Notes: a model not told the origin generated them from the letters alone. Numbered from the stretch's first letter, positions 52,725-61,826 are shown. The stretch is 64,000 nt of DNA from Flavobacterium defluvii (GCF_900129555.1 NZ_FQWC01000009.1:1-64000); one strand, 5' to 3'. A program made the numbers and translations.

Positions 52725-52832
52725 GATAACTTTCTGTTGATGTTTTCATAATATTTCCGGATAGTACGATTTTAAACTTTCGGTACTTATAGAAAACAAA
52801 ACTGTTGAATGTAATTAGCAAATTTTTGTTTT

Positions 52833-52972
52833 AACACATAGAAACATAGATTTTTTCTTTTTTAAGAGGAAATAAAAAAAACTAGTTTTTACACATAGCT
52901 AATCGTTCAGCTATGATTGTTATTGATAGTGAAACCCCTTTTAACGTTTCAAAAACTATGTTTCTATGTGTT
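52833..52972. repeat. Palindrome-ended intergenic element, copy 5 (140 bp, reverse orientation)
   Basis: AACACATAGAAACATAG and CTATGTTTCTATGTGTT are perfect ends. The core GTGAAACCCCTTTTAACG is reversed relative to copies 3 and 4. It lies between the sigma and anti-sigma genes, and an open frame runs out of it into fecR. Confidence 0.87.
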
Positions 52973-53005
52973 GAAAAATTACACAAACAGGGAGCAATAA
53001 GTATT

Positions 53006-53929
53006 ATGAAAAAAAGAATCAAGCATAGTTTAGAATATCTTATAGATAAAAGTTCTCGAAATAAAACTTCAGAAGCAGAAGAAAATCTGCTGACTAATTT
53101 CGCTTTAAGCGAATATCAAAAATCAAATTGGGATGAAACTTCAATGGGAAATTCTGATGAAGTTTCTAAAAATATATACGATGGAATTCAGCTTCGAATG
53201 GTAAAGAAGAAAACCATCAATCCTTATATAAAATATATGGCCGCTGCCAGTATTCTTTTTCTTGCTGGTTTAGGTTTTTTCTTTAAAACTGAAATCACTG
53301 CAGAAAAACAATTAGCATTTAAAACGTCATCGATTCCCAAATCTATCCAATTAAGTGACGGCTCGAAAATTTATCTGGCAGCAAACTCATCATTTCAGTA
53401 TCCTGAAAAATTTGAAGGCGGCGAAAGAAAGGTTACTTTACTGAAAGGAAATGCTTTTTTTGAAATTGCCAAAGACAAAAAACATCCTTTTATTATTACT
53501 TCAGGAGAATTAAAAACGAGAGTTGTGGGAACTTCATTTCACATTCAAATGTCAAAATCAAAATGTGAAGTCATTGTTGTTACCGGAAAAGTAAATGTCA
53601 CTTCAAAAGGCCAGAGCATTGATTTGGTTCCGAATGAAGAAGCTGTTTTTGAATCGGAAAAACTTATTAGACAAATAGCCGATAAATCTTTTTTGGTCAA
53701 TTGGTACAATACCGATGTTACACTGGATCAAACTACTCTTAAACAAGTTATCACGATTTTACAATATAAATACGGAGTTTCATTTCAATATAATAATGAA
53801 CAGGTATTAGCAACGCCCTTAACGGTATTCATTAAAAAAGACGCAGCATTAGAGAATGTTTTAGAACAAATAAATTATATCACAAACCTAAAATTCAAAG
53901 TTTATGGCGAAATAGTAAAAGTGGATTAA
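53006..53929 (+). CDS. FecR-type anti-sigma factor
   Basis: FecR proteins hold the ECF sigma factor until the SusC N-domain signals. This one has a cytoplasmic N-terminal part (about 1-77), one membrane helix (about 78-95, YMAAASILFLAGLGFFF), a FecR domain (SIQLSDGSKIYLAANSSF, GNAFFEIAKDKKHPFII, RVVGTSFHI, VTGKVNV) and a C-terminal STN-like DUF4974 domain. The 307-aa length is normal. The ATG at 53006 was chosen because codons further upstream (from 52913) come from the repeat element. Confidence 0.93.
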   Translation: MKKRIKHSLEYLIDKSSRNKTSEAEENLLTNFALSEYQKSNWDETSMGNSDEVSKNIYDGIQLRMVKKKTINPYIKYMAAASILFLAGLGFFFKTEITAEKQLAFKTSSIPKSIQLSDGSKIYLAANSSFQYPEKFEGGERKVTLLKGNAFFEIAKDKKHPFIITSGELKTRVVGTSFHIQMSKSKCEVIVVTGKVNVTSKGQSIDLVPNEEAVFESEKLIRQIADKSFLVNWYNTDVTLDQTTLKQVITILQYKYGVSFQYNNEQVLATPLTVFIKKDAALENVLEQINYITNLKFKVYGEIVKVD

Positions 53930-54001
53930 AACTAAAAAGCAGTTGCTGGGAACAACTGCCAATTAATAATTAAGTATCGTAAAAAACCAATAACTTAAAT
54001 C

Positions 54002-57000
54002 ATGTATTTTAAACCTTCTTATTTAAATCTAAAGAGTTTTATCTTTTTAGTATTAGGATTACTAACCATTCAGAGTGGTTTTAGTAAAACTATTTTAAAA
54101 AAATCAAAAGTAGAAAATAAAATAGAGAAAGCAACTCTTGTTTCTATTTTTTCAAAATTAAGCCAGCAGACTGATTATAAGTTCAGTTACGGACAAGCAG
54201 TAATTGCAGATAACACAACTTATACAGTAAATTATACTGGAGAAACAGTTACATCAATTTTAAATGATCTTTCAAAAAAAGCTAATTTCAATTATAATAT
54301 TAACGGAAAATTAGTTTTAATTCAAAAAACAGCTGCGCCAAAAGCAGTAAACACAAAAGCAGTAGAAAGAATTAAAGTAAAAGGAAAAATCGTTGACGAA
54401 AATAAAGTGCCTATTCCGGGAGCAACTGTAATAGAATCAGGAAGTTCTAACGCGACGGTTACAAATTTTGACGGAGAATTTGAAATTACTGTTGGAGAAG
54501 GAAAAAACATCGAAGTTTTGTACATGGGTTATAAAACCAAAATACTTGCAGCGCAAAGTGGTTTTATGACTATCCAGTTAGAGCCAAACACAGCAGAATT
54601 AAATGAGGTTCTAGTTGTAGGTTACGGAAAACAATCTAAAAAAGATGTTACAGGAGCAGTTACGCAATTAGAAGCGGCAAACTTTAAACAAGGTGTAAAT
54701 ATTTCTGTTGATAATTTAATTCAGGGAAAAGTTGCCGGTGTACGTGTTGTTAACACAAGTGGTGAGCCTGGAGCGGGAGTAAATGTAACAATTCGTGGAG
54801 TTGGATCTATCAGAAGCGGAAGTACACCTTTATTTGTTGTTGATGGTGTGCCATTGTCAAATGATGATGTAAGCCCTTCCGGAAGTAATGTTGGTTTTGG
54901 AAATTCATCTGCAAAAAATCCATTAAACTTTTTGAATACAAGCGATATCGAATCGATCACAGTTTTAAAAGATGCATCGGCTTCTGCGATTTACGGAGCA
55001 AGAGGATCAAACGGAGTTGTTTTGGTTACGACTAAAAAAGGTTCAAAAGGCGAAGGTACTTTAACAATGGATTCTTATATGGGAATTGCAAATGTGGCCA
55101 AAAAACTAGATGTTTTAAGTGCAAGCCAATACAAAAGCGCGATTAAAGACCCGGCTTTTGATCACGGAGGAAATACAGACTGGCAGGATGTAATTTACAG
55201 AACTGCAATTACTTCAAACAATTCTTTAGCTTTTTCTAAACAGACAGAATCTGGAAACTATTATGCTTCTTTGGCACAAATGGATCAGGAAGGTGTTGTA
55301 AACAATAGTAATTTCAAACGTATTTCTGGAAGAATTAACGCTGCTGAATCATTTTTAGACAACAAACGTTTAAAAGTAAAAATGAATCTTACTGCGAGTG
55401 AAACAAAAGATGATGGTGTTCCAACGAGTGATGACGGAGGTTCTAACGGACAATTGATCGTACATACTTTAATGGCAAATCCAACGCGTTCTGTTTTTGA
55501 TGCCAACGGAAATTATACAAATTTCAATATGAACGCACACTATAATCCGGCTTATTTATTAAGTATTTATGAGGATCGTACACGCACTTTGAGAGTTTTA
55601 GGAAACTTAGAAACTTCTCTTAGAATTGTTAATGGTTTAGAGTATAAACTAAACATTGGTATCGACCGTTCTATGGCAGAAAGAAATACGACTATTTATC
55701 CAAACTTGACCGATTTGAATCCGAAAGGAAAATATGTTCAGAACAACTTAGATTCTAAAAATTCTTTGATTGAACATTATTTAACATACAATCTAAATCT
55801 TGATAAACATAAATTAGAAGCTCTTGGAGGTTTCTCTTATCAAAAATTTGAAAGATCAGGAACAAGTTTCAGTATCGACGGAATTACAAATCAGGGCGTT
55901 GGTGTAAAACCTTCTATTAATCCAGGTTTTGCAGGAACGCAGTCTGGAACAACTGGTTATGCTCAGGAAAATGAATTACAGTCTTATTTTGGAAGATTAA
56001 ACTACACTTTCAATGACAGATATCTTTTAACGGCATCTATGAGAGCTGACGGATCGACCCGTTTTGGTAAAAACAACAAATACGGTTACTTCCCTTCATT
56101 TGCAATGGGATGGAACATTTCTAAAGAAAAATTCTTAGAAAATGCAGCAACTGTAAGTAATTTAAAATTAAGATTAAGCTGGGGACAAACAGGAAATCAG
56201 GAAGTTGAAAATAAAATTACACAGGCAAGTTATTCATTATCCGGAGCAGACGGATATTATTTATACAACGATTTGAATCTTGTAAACGGAGTTTCTGTAA
56301 ACAGAACACCAAATCCTGATTTAAAATGGGAGGTTGTTACACAATACAATGCAGGTTTAGATTTCAGTTTTTGGAATGATAAATTGTACGGAACTTTAGA
56401 TTATTTCAATAAAACGACAACCGATGCCATCTTGAATGTCCCTTCTCAGGCTTTAAGTCCTACAACTACAATCTGGACAAACATCGACGGAAAAATCATT
56501 AACAAAGGTTTTGAATTTATGTTAGGTTCAAAAATAGTAGATACAAAAGATTTTTCTTGGAATGTTGACATGAACGGTGCGACTTTGAATAACAAAATCG
56601 AAAACCTTCCGGTTTCAGAAATCTTAACGGGAACTATTTCCGGGCCTGGTCAATCCGGGGTAAATGCTAATATTTACAAAAGCGGTTACGTTGCAGGATC
56701 TTTCTACTTGTTAGAGCATATTGGTTTTGACCAAAATGGAGCAAATATCTTTAAAGATCAAAATGGAGACGGTAAAATCGATAACAGCGACAGAATCATT
56801 ATAGAAGGTGCTTTACCAACTTTTTATTACGGATTGAACAGTGACATGAGATATAAAAACTTTACACTTTCATTCTCGATTATCGGACAAACTGGAGGTT
56901 ATTTATTAAACAATACAGGATTAAATGCTTTGAACATAAATAACTTAGCATCAGATCGTAACGTTGCGACAGGATATTATGAGTCTGGAGCCAACCCAGC

Positions 57001-57283
57001 AAACTCTCCAATTTTGTCAACCCTTTTCTTAGAAAAATCTGATTTCATCCGATTAAACACAGCTCGTATCGGCTATAATTTCGACTTAAAAGGAATGAAC
57101 TGGATCAACGGATTAACACTTTATGTAACAGGCCAGAACTTAATAACGATTACAAATTATACAGGTTACGATCCGTTAATCAACAGTCCAAAATCAAACG
57201 GAGGAAACCAGTCTATAGGTATCGATTACGCAAGTTATCCAACTTCTAGAACATTCAGTTTTGGAGCAACTTTAAAACTATAA
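54002..57283 (+). CDS. SusC/RagA-type TonB-dependent transporter with STN signalling domain (PUL 2)
   Basis: After the signal peptide (ends GFSK) an STN domain (about 35-105, TLVSIFSKLSQQTDYKFSYG) can contact FecR. Then come a carboxypeptidase-D-like domain (IPGATVIESGSSNATVTNFD), NEVLVVGYGKQSKKDVTGAV, a plug with VTIRGVGSIRSGSTPLFVVD and DASASAIYGARGSNGVVLV, and the beta-barrel. It has 1093 aa. The STN domain and the fecI/fecR genes upstream mean expression is probably substrate-induced through sigma release. No enzyme gene is attached in this window, so the imported glycan is unknown. Confidence 0.95.
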   Translation: MYFKPSYLNLKSFIFLVLGLLTIQSGFSKTILKKSKVENKIEKATLVSIFSKLSQQTDYKFSYGQAVIADNTTYTVNYTGETVTSILNDLSKKANFNYNINGKLVLIQKTAAPKAVNTKAVERIKVKGKIVDENKVPIPGATVIESGSSNATVTNFDGEFEITVGEGKNIEVLYMGYKTKILAAQSGFMTIQLEPNTAELNEVLVVGYGKQSKKDVTGAVTQLEAANFKQGVNISVDNLIQGKVAGVRVVNTSGEPGAGVNVTIRGVGSIRSGSTPLFVVDGVPLSNDDVSPSGSNVGFGNSSAKNPLNFLNTSDIESITVLKDASASAIYGARGSNGVVLVTTKKGSKGEGTLTMDSYMGIANVAKKLDVLSASQYKSAIKDPAFDHGGNTDWQDVIYRTAITSNNSLAFSKQTESGNYYASLAQMDQEGVVNNSNFKRISGRINAAESFLDNKRLKVKMNLTASETKDDGVPTSDDGGSNGQLIVHTLMANPTRSVFDANGNYTNFNMNAHYNPAYLLSIYEDRTRTLRVLGNLETSLRIVNGLEYKLNIGIDRSMAERNTTIYPNLTDLNPKGKYVQNNLDSKNSLIEHYLTYNLNLDKHKLEALGGFSYQKFERSGTSFSIDGITNQGVGVKPSINPGFAGTQSGTTGYAQENELQSYFGRLNYTFNDRYLLTASMRADGSTRFGKNNKYGYFPSFAMGWNISKEKFLENAATVSNLKLRLSWGQTGNQEVENKITQASYSLSGADGYYLYNDLNLVNGVSVNRTPNPDLKWEVVTQYNAGLDFSFWNDKLYGTLDYFNKTTTDAILNVPSQALSPTTTIWTNIDGKIINKGFEFMLGSKIVDTKDFSWNVDMNGATLNNKIENLPVSEILTGTISGPGQSGVNANIYKSGYVAGSFYLLEHIGFDQNGANIFKDQNGDGKIDNSDRIIIEGALPTFYYGLNSDMRYKNFTLSFSIIGQTGGYLLNNTGLNALNINNLASDRNVATGYYESGANPANSPILSTLFLEKSDFIRLNTARIGYNFDLKGMNWINGLTLYVTGQNLITITNYTGYDPLINSPKSNGGNQSIGIDYASYPTSRTFSFGATLKL

Positions 57284-57289
57284 TTTATT

Positions 57290-59059
57290 ATGAAGACAAA
57301 TACTATTTTTAAAATAAAAGCATTAGCAATTTTTTCTTTTATATGGCTTTTTGCAAGCTGTACAAATCTTGACGAAGTTGTTCTGGATGAGGTTTTAGGA
57401 GAAAATGCTTCGAACCCGGCAGGAGCTTTAGCGGCAGCTTACGACCGTTTAGGAGACGGAACTTTTGTAGATCACGGAGGAGTTTTTTCTTTACAGGAAT
57501 ACACTACAGATGAGGCAATTTTACCAACTCGCGGAAGTGACTGGGGAGACGGTGGAAAATGGAGAGATATGCACGAGTTTACATGGAAATCTGACAATGC
57601 TATTGTGGGAGATAACTGGAACAAGCTGACAAATGGAATTACCCGTTCGTTAACTGCAATTCAGTCAATTGAAGAAAGTTCTATTCCGGAAAAGAAATTA
57701 TTTTTAGCCGAAGCAAAAGGACTTTTAGCCTATTATTTATACACAACTCTGGATTTATACGGACAAGCGCCATATAGAGATCCAATGAATCCTAATGCGC
57801 CATTACAGATTTTAAAAGCTGATACTCAAATCGATCAGTTAATAAAAGATGTTGAAGCTTTAATTCCGGATTTGGCAAATATGGGTGAACAGCAAACACA
57901 CCACGGGCGTTTTACCAAAGAAGCGGCTTATGGATTTTTAGCAACAATGTATTTAAACCGTGCTGTTTTTAAAGACCGCTTTAATGCTGCTTCAAACTTT
58001 AATTTTAATGAAGCTGCAGTAAGCGGAACAGGAACCGATATGGACCGTGTAATTTATTATACATCATTATTAATCAATTCCGGAAAATATTCTTTAGAAA
58101 GCGATTATTTCAAAAACTTTGCTAGAGATAATAACAACGGAAAAGAATTAATTTTTGCAATTTCTCAAAAGATAGATTACATCCGTAACGGTTCAAACAG
58201 TTTTGCTTACGTATGTATGGAGCGTAACCAGAGAACTTCTGCAGCAAACAGAGGAACAAACGCTGCTTGTACAACGCCTGAATTTTTTGCCACATGGGAC
58301 GGAAATCATGATGATCCGAGATTTCAGCAAAAATACCAATATGCAGACGGAACATGGTTTATGAACGACGGGACTGATGTAAGTACACCAGCGACTGATA
58401 TTGTACCAAAAAGTGCTAATTTACCTTGGTTTCACTTTAACAGAGGAATTCAGTACGGGCCACAATACGGACCAATATTATTGGCTTCAGGATCTCTTGA
58501 AATGACAGGAAACCGTATTAAAGTTTCTCCATTATACATGGAAAAAAGTACAACTACAAGAATGGATTTTACGCCATCTTTAACATTCAAAAATCCAGCT
58601 CAGGCAGTTTTTGCTCAAAACGAAATCAATCAGGGAGCCCGTATTTTTAAATATGAATTTGACCCGGAAGGAGGAAACGGAAACAGTAATGTTGATATTC
58701 CGTTATATCGTTTAGGCGGAATTTACACAATGAGAGCCGAAGCTTATTTCAGAAAAGGAAGTCCAGCATTGGCAATGGATGATCTTAACAAATTACGTAC
58801 AAGCAGAAAAAGAGAATCTTTATACGGAAATGCACCGGGAAAAGCTTTAACTGCCATCGACCAAACGGTATTATACAATGAAATTGGTTTTGAGTTGTAC
58901 TGGGAATTATACAGAAGACCACAAATGATCCGTTTTGGAAAATTTGATTTGGCAGGAACTGCAAAAGCTGCCTCTCAGCCATTTAGAAGAGTATTCCCAA
59001 TTCCACAGTCAACAATCGACGTAACGAAACAGTTTACACAAAATCAGGGATACAATTAA
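57290..59059 (+). CDS. SusD/RagB-type outer-membrane lipoprotein (PUL 2)
   Basis: The lipobox FASC ends the signal (Cys 24). SusD features: AAYDRLGDGTF, AEAKGLLAYYLYTTLDLYGQAPYRDP, KEAAYGFLATMYLNRAVF, LYRLGGIYTMRAEAYFRKG and EIGFELYWELYRRPQMIRFG. At 589 aa it is slightly longer than average. It starts 6 bp after susC, so the pair is cotranscribed. Ligand unknown. Confidence 0.95.
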   Translation: MKTNTIFKIKALAIFSFIWLFASCTNLDEVVLDEVLGENASNPAGALAAAYDRLGDGTFVDHGGVFSLQEYTTDEAILPTRGSDWGDGGKWRDMHEFTWKSDNAIVGDNWNKLTNGITRSLTAIQSIEESSIPEKKLFLAEAKGLLAYYLYTTLDLYGQAPYRDPMNPNAPLQILKADTQIDQLIKDVEALIPDLANMGEQQTHHGRFTKEAAYGFLATMYLNRAVFKDRFNAASNFNFNEAAVSGTGTDMDRVIYYTSLLINSGKYSLESDYFKNFARDNNNGKELIFAISQKIDYIRNGSNSFAYVCMERNQRTSAANRGTNAACTTPEFFATWDGNHDDPRFQQKYQYADGTWFMNDGTDVSTPATDIVPKSANLPWFHFNRGIQYGPQYGPILLASGSLEMTGNRIKVSPLYMEKSTTTRMDFTPSLTFKNPAQAVFAQNEINQGARIFKYEFDPEGGNGNSNVDIPLYRLGGIYTMRAEAYFRKGSPALAMDDLNKLRTSRKRESLYGNAPGKALTAIDQTVLYNEIGFELYWELYRRPQMIRFGKFDLAGTAKAASQPFRRVFPIPQSTIDVTKQFTQNQGYN

Positions 59060-59438
59060 AAATTTGTGTTAGTTTATTTTTTATTTTTTTTTGAAAAAAG
59101 CCTGTATTCGAAAGAATCAGGTTTTTTCTTTTTAGGTTCAAAGGTTCAGAGGGACAAAGGTTCAAAGGTTCATCGTAGAGACGTACAGCTGTGCGTCTAC
59201 GCAAAGCATATCATGCTATTTTTAAGATTTTAAATTCTGTAATTAGAAGCACAGCAATGTGTATCTAAGCAGAGAAAAACCTTTGCACCTTTGTTCCTTT
59301 GCACCTTAAAAAACTATAATAAACATTTAAGAAAAATGTAAGATTTAACTACTGTAAAATGAGTAAATTTGAGTAACATTTTGATAATCAATATTAAAAC
59401 GTAAATACTATTAATAACTCAAAAAAATGTAAAAAATC
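59060..59438. repeat. 379-bp gap: terminator, repeats and promoter-like box
   Basis: A terminator-like hairpin (A-tract, CCTG-ATTC, GAAT-CAGG, T-tract) lies at about 59093-59130. From 59134 to 59310 runs an inverted element with GGTTCAAAGGTTCAGAGG at one end and ACCTTTGCACCTTTGTTCC at the other, with ACGTACAGCTGTGCGT inside. TAAATTTG at 59364-59371 is a possible -7 box for the following gene. No ORF is seen. Confidence 0.65.
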
Positions 59439-59819
59439 ATGATACATCAAATTGACACTACCGATAATATTGTTGCCTTTAGAGCATTGGCAGAAGTTAC
59501 AAAAGAAGACTTTTTAACCGCAGTTGTTCCAGCTGTAGAACATTTGGTAAAACAAACTAACGAAATCAATTTTTTATTGGTTCTGGATACTGATATAAAA
59601 AACTTTACCGCAGGAGCGTGGCTTCAGGATGCGCTTTTAGGTCTCAAACATTTAGGAAAATGGAACAGAGCTGCCATTGTAACCGACTCTGAAGATATAA
59701 TTTCGTTTACAAACGGATTTAGTTATGTTGTTCCCGGAGAATTCCATGGATTTAAAAAAGAAGCATTTAATAAGGCATTAAACTGGGTGGAGGGAAATAT
59801 TAATCTGCCGGCAAATTAA
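59439..59819 (+). CDS. SpoIIAA-like (STAS/SEC14-fold) protein
   Basis: The 126-aa protein matches the SpoIIAA-like family known from small single-domain proteins: IVAFRALAEVTKEDF at the N-terminus, INFLLVLDTDIKNFTAGAWL in the middle and NRAAIVTDSEDI before a C-terminal helix. The fold binds hydrophobic ligands or partner proteins in relatives; no catalytic residues are evident. It has no signal peptide and is probably cytoplasmic. It is convergent with the three-gene set that follows. Confidence 0.85.
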   Translation: MIHQIDTTDNIVAFRALAEVTKEDFLTAVVPAVEHLVKQTNEINFLLVLDTDIKNFTAGAWLQDALLGLKHLGKWNRAAIVTDSEDIISFTNGFSYVVPGEFHGFKKEAFNKALNWVEGNINLPAN

Positions 59820-59882
59820 TTCTCAATTGTCAATTTTTAGTCATCTAAGTACTCAGCAAAGTATAAAACATGACATTTATAG

Positions 59883-59920
59883 AATGCCCGTTAGGTTCTA
59901 AAACCAAAACGGGCATTTTC
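59883..59920. terminator. Bidirectional terminator between convergent genes
   Basis: AATGCCCGTT (59883-59892) pairs with AACGGGCATT (59908-59917), followed by T residues, between the STAS-fold gene and the small membrane protein gene. Confidence 0.82.
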
Positions 59921-59946
59921 GCAATTAGCAAACGTTTTTTCTTTTA

Positions 59947-60168
59947 TTACTTTGCTACTTTTTTGTAAACTGCGGCAGATAATAGTGGCAGTGCGAGACT
60001 TCCAACAATAGCGGCAGCTTTAGTATGTCCTGTTTTCTTTAAAACAGCTCCAATTAAAAGTGAGCCAAATCCGGCACAAGCCAGCTGTTTTACAGAAAGA
60101 TTAGAAGTAGTATTTTCGATAGGTTTGATTCCGTGCAATAATGGGTCAATGAATTGTAAATTTTCCAT
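59947..60168 (-). CDS. Small hypothetical membrane-associated protein (73 aa)
   Basis: The family is not recognised. The first 25 residues are polar (MENLQFIDPLLHGIKPIEN); the rest has two glycine- and alanine-rich hydrophobic stretches (about 30-45 and 50-66) separated by KKTGHTKAA, ending YKKVAK. This suggests a small helical-hairpin membrane protein. It is the last gene of a three-gene minus-strand set, 29 bp after its neighbour. Confidence 0.7.
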   Translation of the reverse strand: MENLQFIDPLLHGIKPIENTTSNLSVKQLACAGFGSLLIGAVLKKTGHTKAAAIVGSLALPLLSAAVYKKVAK

Positions 60169-60197
60169 GATTTTTATTTATTTAATTAAACGTATTT

Positions 60198-60599
60198 TTA
60201 TTTGTTGCTATTTTTTTCGAGATCAGTTTCTGTCTCAATTTTTTGAATTTCTACTTTTTCTTTTTTTATTGCCTGACGCAAAAGTGCAAAAAGGCTCATA
60301 TAGATATTTGCCATAAATACCAGCGAAAATCCGGCCAAAATATATCCGCGCCAGTCGTTTAACAAAAGTTTATAATCTGTAAAGATCAAAAACGCAATTG
60401 TGACATAATGACTAAAGCAATACTCACATGTAAGCAGATAAAAAAATTTTCGTGACAAAATATATTTGTCATTTTGAGAACGTTTGACACACCATTCGTG
60501 AGGTTCTCTAAAAATCTCTTCATGAGTAACAGTCCAGCTTATACAAGCTATCGGAACGGCCAATACAAAAAGCCAGATAATTTGAGTTGCTATAGTCAT
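60198..60599 (-). CDS. Hypothetical membrane protein with a CxxC motif (133 aa, DUF1360-like)
   Basis: About three hydrophobic helices (3-22, 53-73, 85-107) are followed by a highly charged C-terminus. CEYCFSHYVT in the second helix region resembles the cysteine pair of DUF1360-type membrane proteins, although I cannot confirm membership. Another cysteine-containing stretch (EWCVKRSQNDKY) lies between helices one and two. It is the middle gene of the three-gene set, 17 bp after the acidic protein gene. Confidence 0.72.
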   Translation of the reverse strand: MTIATQIIWLFVLAVPIACISWTVTHEEIFREPHEWCVKRSQNDKYILSRKFFYLLTCEYCFSHYVTIAFLIFTDYKLLLNDWRGYILAGFSLVFMANIYMSLFALLRQAIKKEKVEIQKIETETDLEKNSNK

Positions 60600-60616
60600 A
60601 AACTAATGAATTTTAT

Positions 60617-61105
60617 TTATTCTCTCGGATGATTTTCAGGATAATGCTCGGCATCAAAATCATCTAGTTCCTCATCATTATCGAGATCTCCATCTTTTTC
60701 CAAATCATTTTCATAATCCAGTGCTGGATCATATTCATCATCAAGATCATTTTCTTCACCATCATTTGTAATGGCGTCATCTTCATTGATAATTCTTTCC
60801 TGATTCGGAATATTTTCTGATCTCACATTTGTGTTTTTTTCAAAATCCTGTGCAGGATGTTTTAGATCTTCAATAAATTCTTCCTGATATTGATACGGAT
60901 CTTCATCTCTGGCATAATTATCATTATCAACGAGAGTATTTTGCTCTATAACATCAGGATCGCTTTCTCCAAACTCCTGATTGTTTTCTTTCTTTACATC
61001 CAGTTTATATTGATCCTCATTAGAATACGTTCCGTCAATGAGCGTATTTTGATCTATAAAATCCGGATCCGTATGACCGTAGTCATAATTATTGTGCTTT
61101 TCCAT
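60617..61105 (-). CDS. Highly acidic low-complexity protein with an internal repeat (162 aa)
   Basis: The family is not recognised. The protein is rich in Asp, Glu and Asn, with very few hydrophobic residues and no signal or membrane segment, so it is probably disordered. A 14-residue motif occurs twice: HTDPDFIDQNTLID (11-24) and ESDPDVIEQNTLVD (47-60). The C-terminal half is almost purely acidic (GEENDLDDEYDPALDYEN). It is the first gene of the three-gene set. Such proteins can bind cations or cationic partners; nothing in the sequence decides this. Confidence 0.7.
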   Translation of the reverse strand: MEKHNNYDYGHTDPDFIDQNTLIDGTYSNEDQYKLDVKKENNQEFGESDPDVIEQNTLVDNDNYARDEDPYQYQEEFIEDLKHPAQDFEKNTNVRSENIPNQERIINEDDAITNDGEENDLDDEYDPALDYENDLEKDGDLDNDEELDDFDAEHYPENHPRE

Positions 61106-61311
61106 AACGTTAAAATTTAGTCGTTTAATTTTGTGTCTTCTTTACTTCAGTTTTTCACGGCGTATAAGTTTCTAAAAGTTGTGTTTTACAAATTTAATAT
61201 TGAAGCACCTCGAACATCTTACAGGAAAATAAATTATAGTTGTATAATTAACAGTTACTTATAATGTAAATGTTGTAAGAAATTGTGTAAGTAAATTGTT
61301 GATTATCATTT

Positions 61312-61319
61312 TACATTTG
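61312..61319 (+). promoter_or_regulatory. -7 box upstream of the CinA-domain gene
   Basis: TACATTTG matches TAnnTTTG exactly, 34 bp before the ATG. The nearest TTG elements are 13 and 26 bp upstream, outside the usual range, so the -33 box is uncertain. Confidence 0.45.
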
Positions 61320-61352
61320 ATTTGTAATAATGCATAATTTAAACTGAAATTT

Positions 61353-61826
61353 ATGGCATCTGATAAAGTAACAGAATGCTGCGAAGCATTGATAGAAAAA
61401 AACTTAACGATCACATTTGTAGAAAGCGCCTCCGCAGGAAAAATGTGTTACGAATTTTCGACAGTAATAAATTCCGGAAGAATTTTAATAGGAGGAATGG
61501 TTTGTTATCATTCGTCTATGAAAGAAGATTTATTGCATATTCCTTGGGGAACAATCGAAAAATATAGTGCTGAATCTGCAGAAGTTACCAAGTTGATGGT
61601 ACAAAATTTTTACCGTTATATAAATTCAGATATCTGCGTTGCGTTAACCGGATTGACCACGCCGGGCGGAAGTGAAAGCGAATCAAAACCTGTTGGAACT
61701 ATTTTTATACATATTATTTTATCTAATAAAGAAATAGCCAAACGATTTGAATTTAAAGGAAATGCAGAAAGTATAATCAATCAGGCAATTGATACAGTTG
61801 CTGAATTGATTTTGAAGGAGATCTAA
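61353..61826 (+). CDS. CinA C-terminal-domain protein (nicotinamide-nucleotide amidase type)
   Basis: The stand-alone CinA C-terminal domain (PncC) deamidates nicotinamide mononucleotide in the pyridine nucleotide cycle. Family features are VESASAGKMCYEFS (relatives have ESCTGG at this place), VCYHSSMKEDLL, YSAESAEVTKLMV and VALTGLTTPGG. The 157-aa length matches the domain alone. The glycine-glycine of the usual SCTGG stretch is altered to SASAGK, so activity should be confirmed. It is cytoplasmic and seems monocistronic, with a hairpin terminator at 61886. Confidence 0.85.
   Translation: MASDKVTECCEALIEKNLTITFVESASAGKMCYEFSTVINSGRILIGGMVCYHSSMKEDLLHIPWGTIEKYSAESAEVTKLMVQNFYRYINSDICVALTGLTTPGGSESESKPVGTIFIHIILSNKEIAKRFEFKGNAESIINQAIDTVAELILKEI

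Noticed and set aside
52913..53005. N-terminal extension of the FecR-type protein by 31 codons
   Set aside because: The extra codons come from the palindrome-ended repeat. Family members begin near the ATG at 53006.
60890..61120. 76-residue plus-strand ORF rich in Ile and Arg
   Set aside because: It is the complement of the acidic protein gene, and its odd composition follows from the GAT/GAA-rich codons opposite.
61353..61826. Full-length CinA with molybdopterin-binding domain, linked to the Mo locus
   Set aside because: Only the C-terminal amidase domain is present, and it is more than 50 kb from the oxidoreductase genes.
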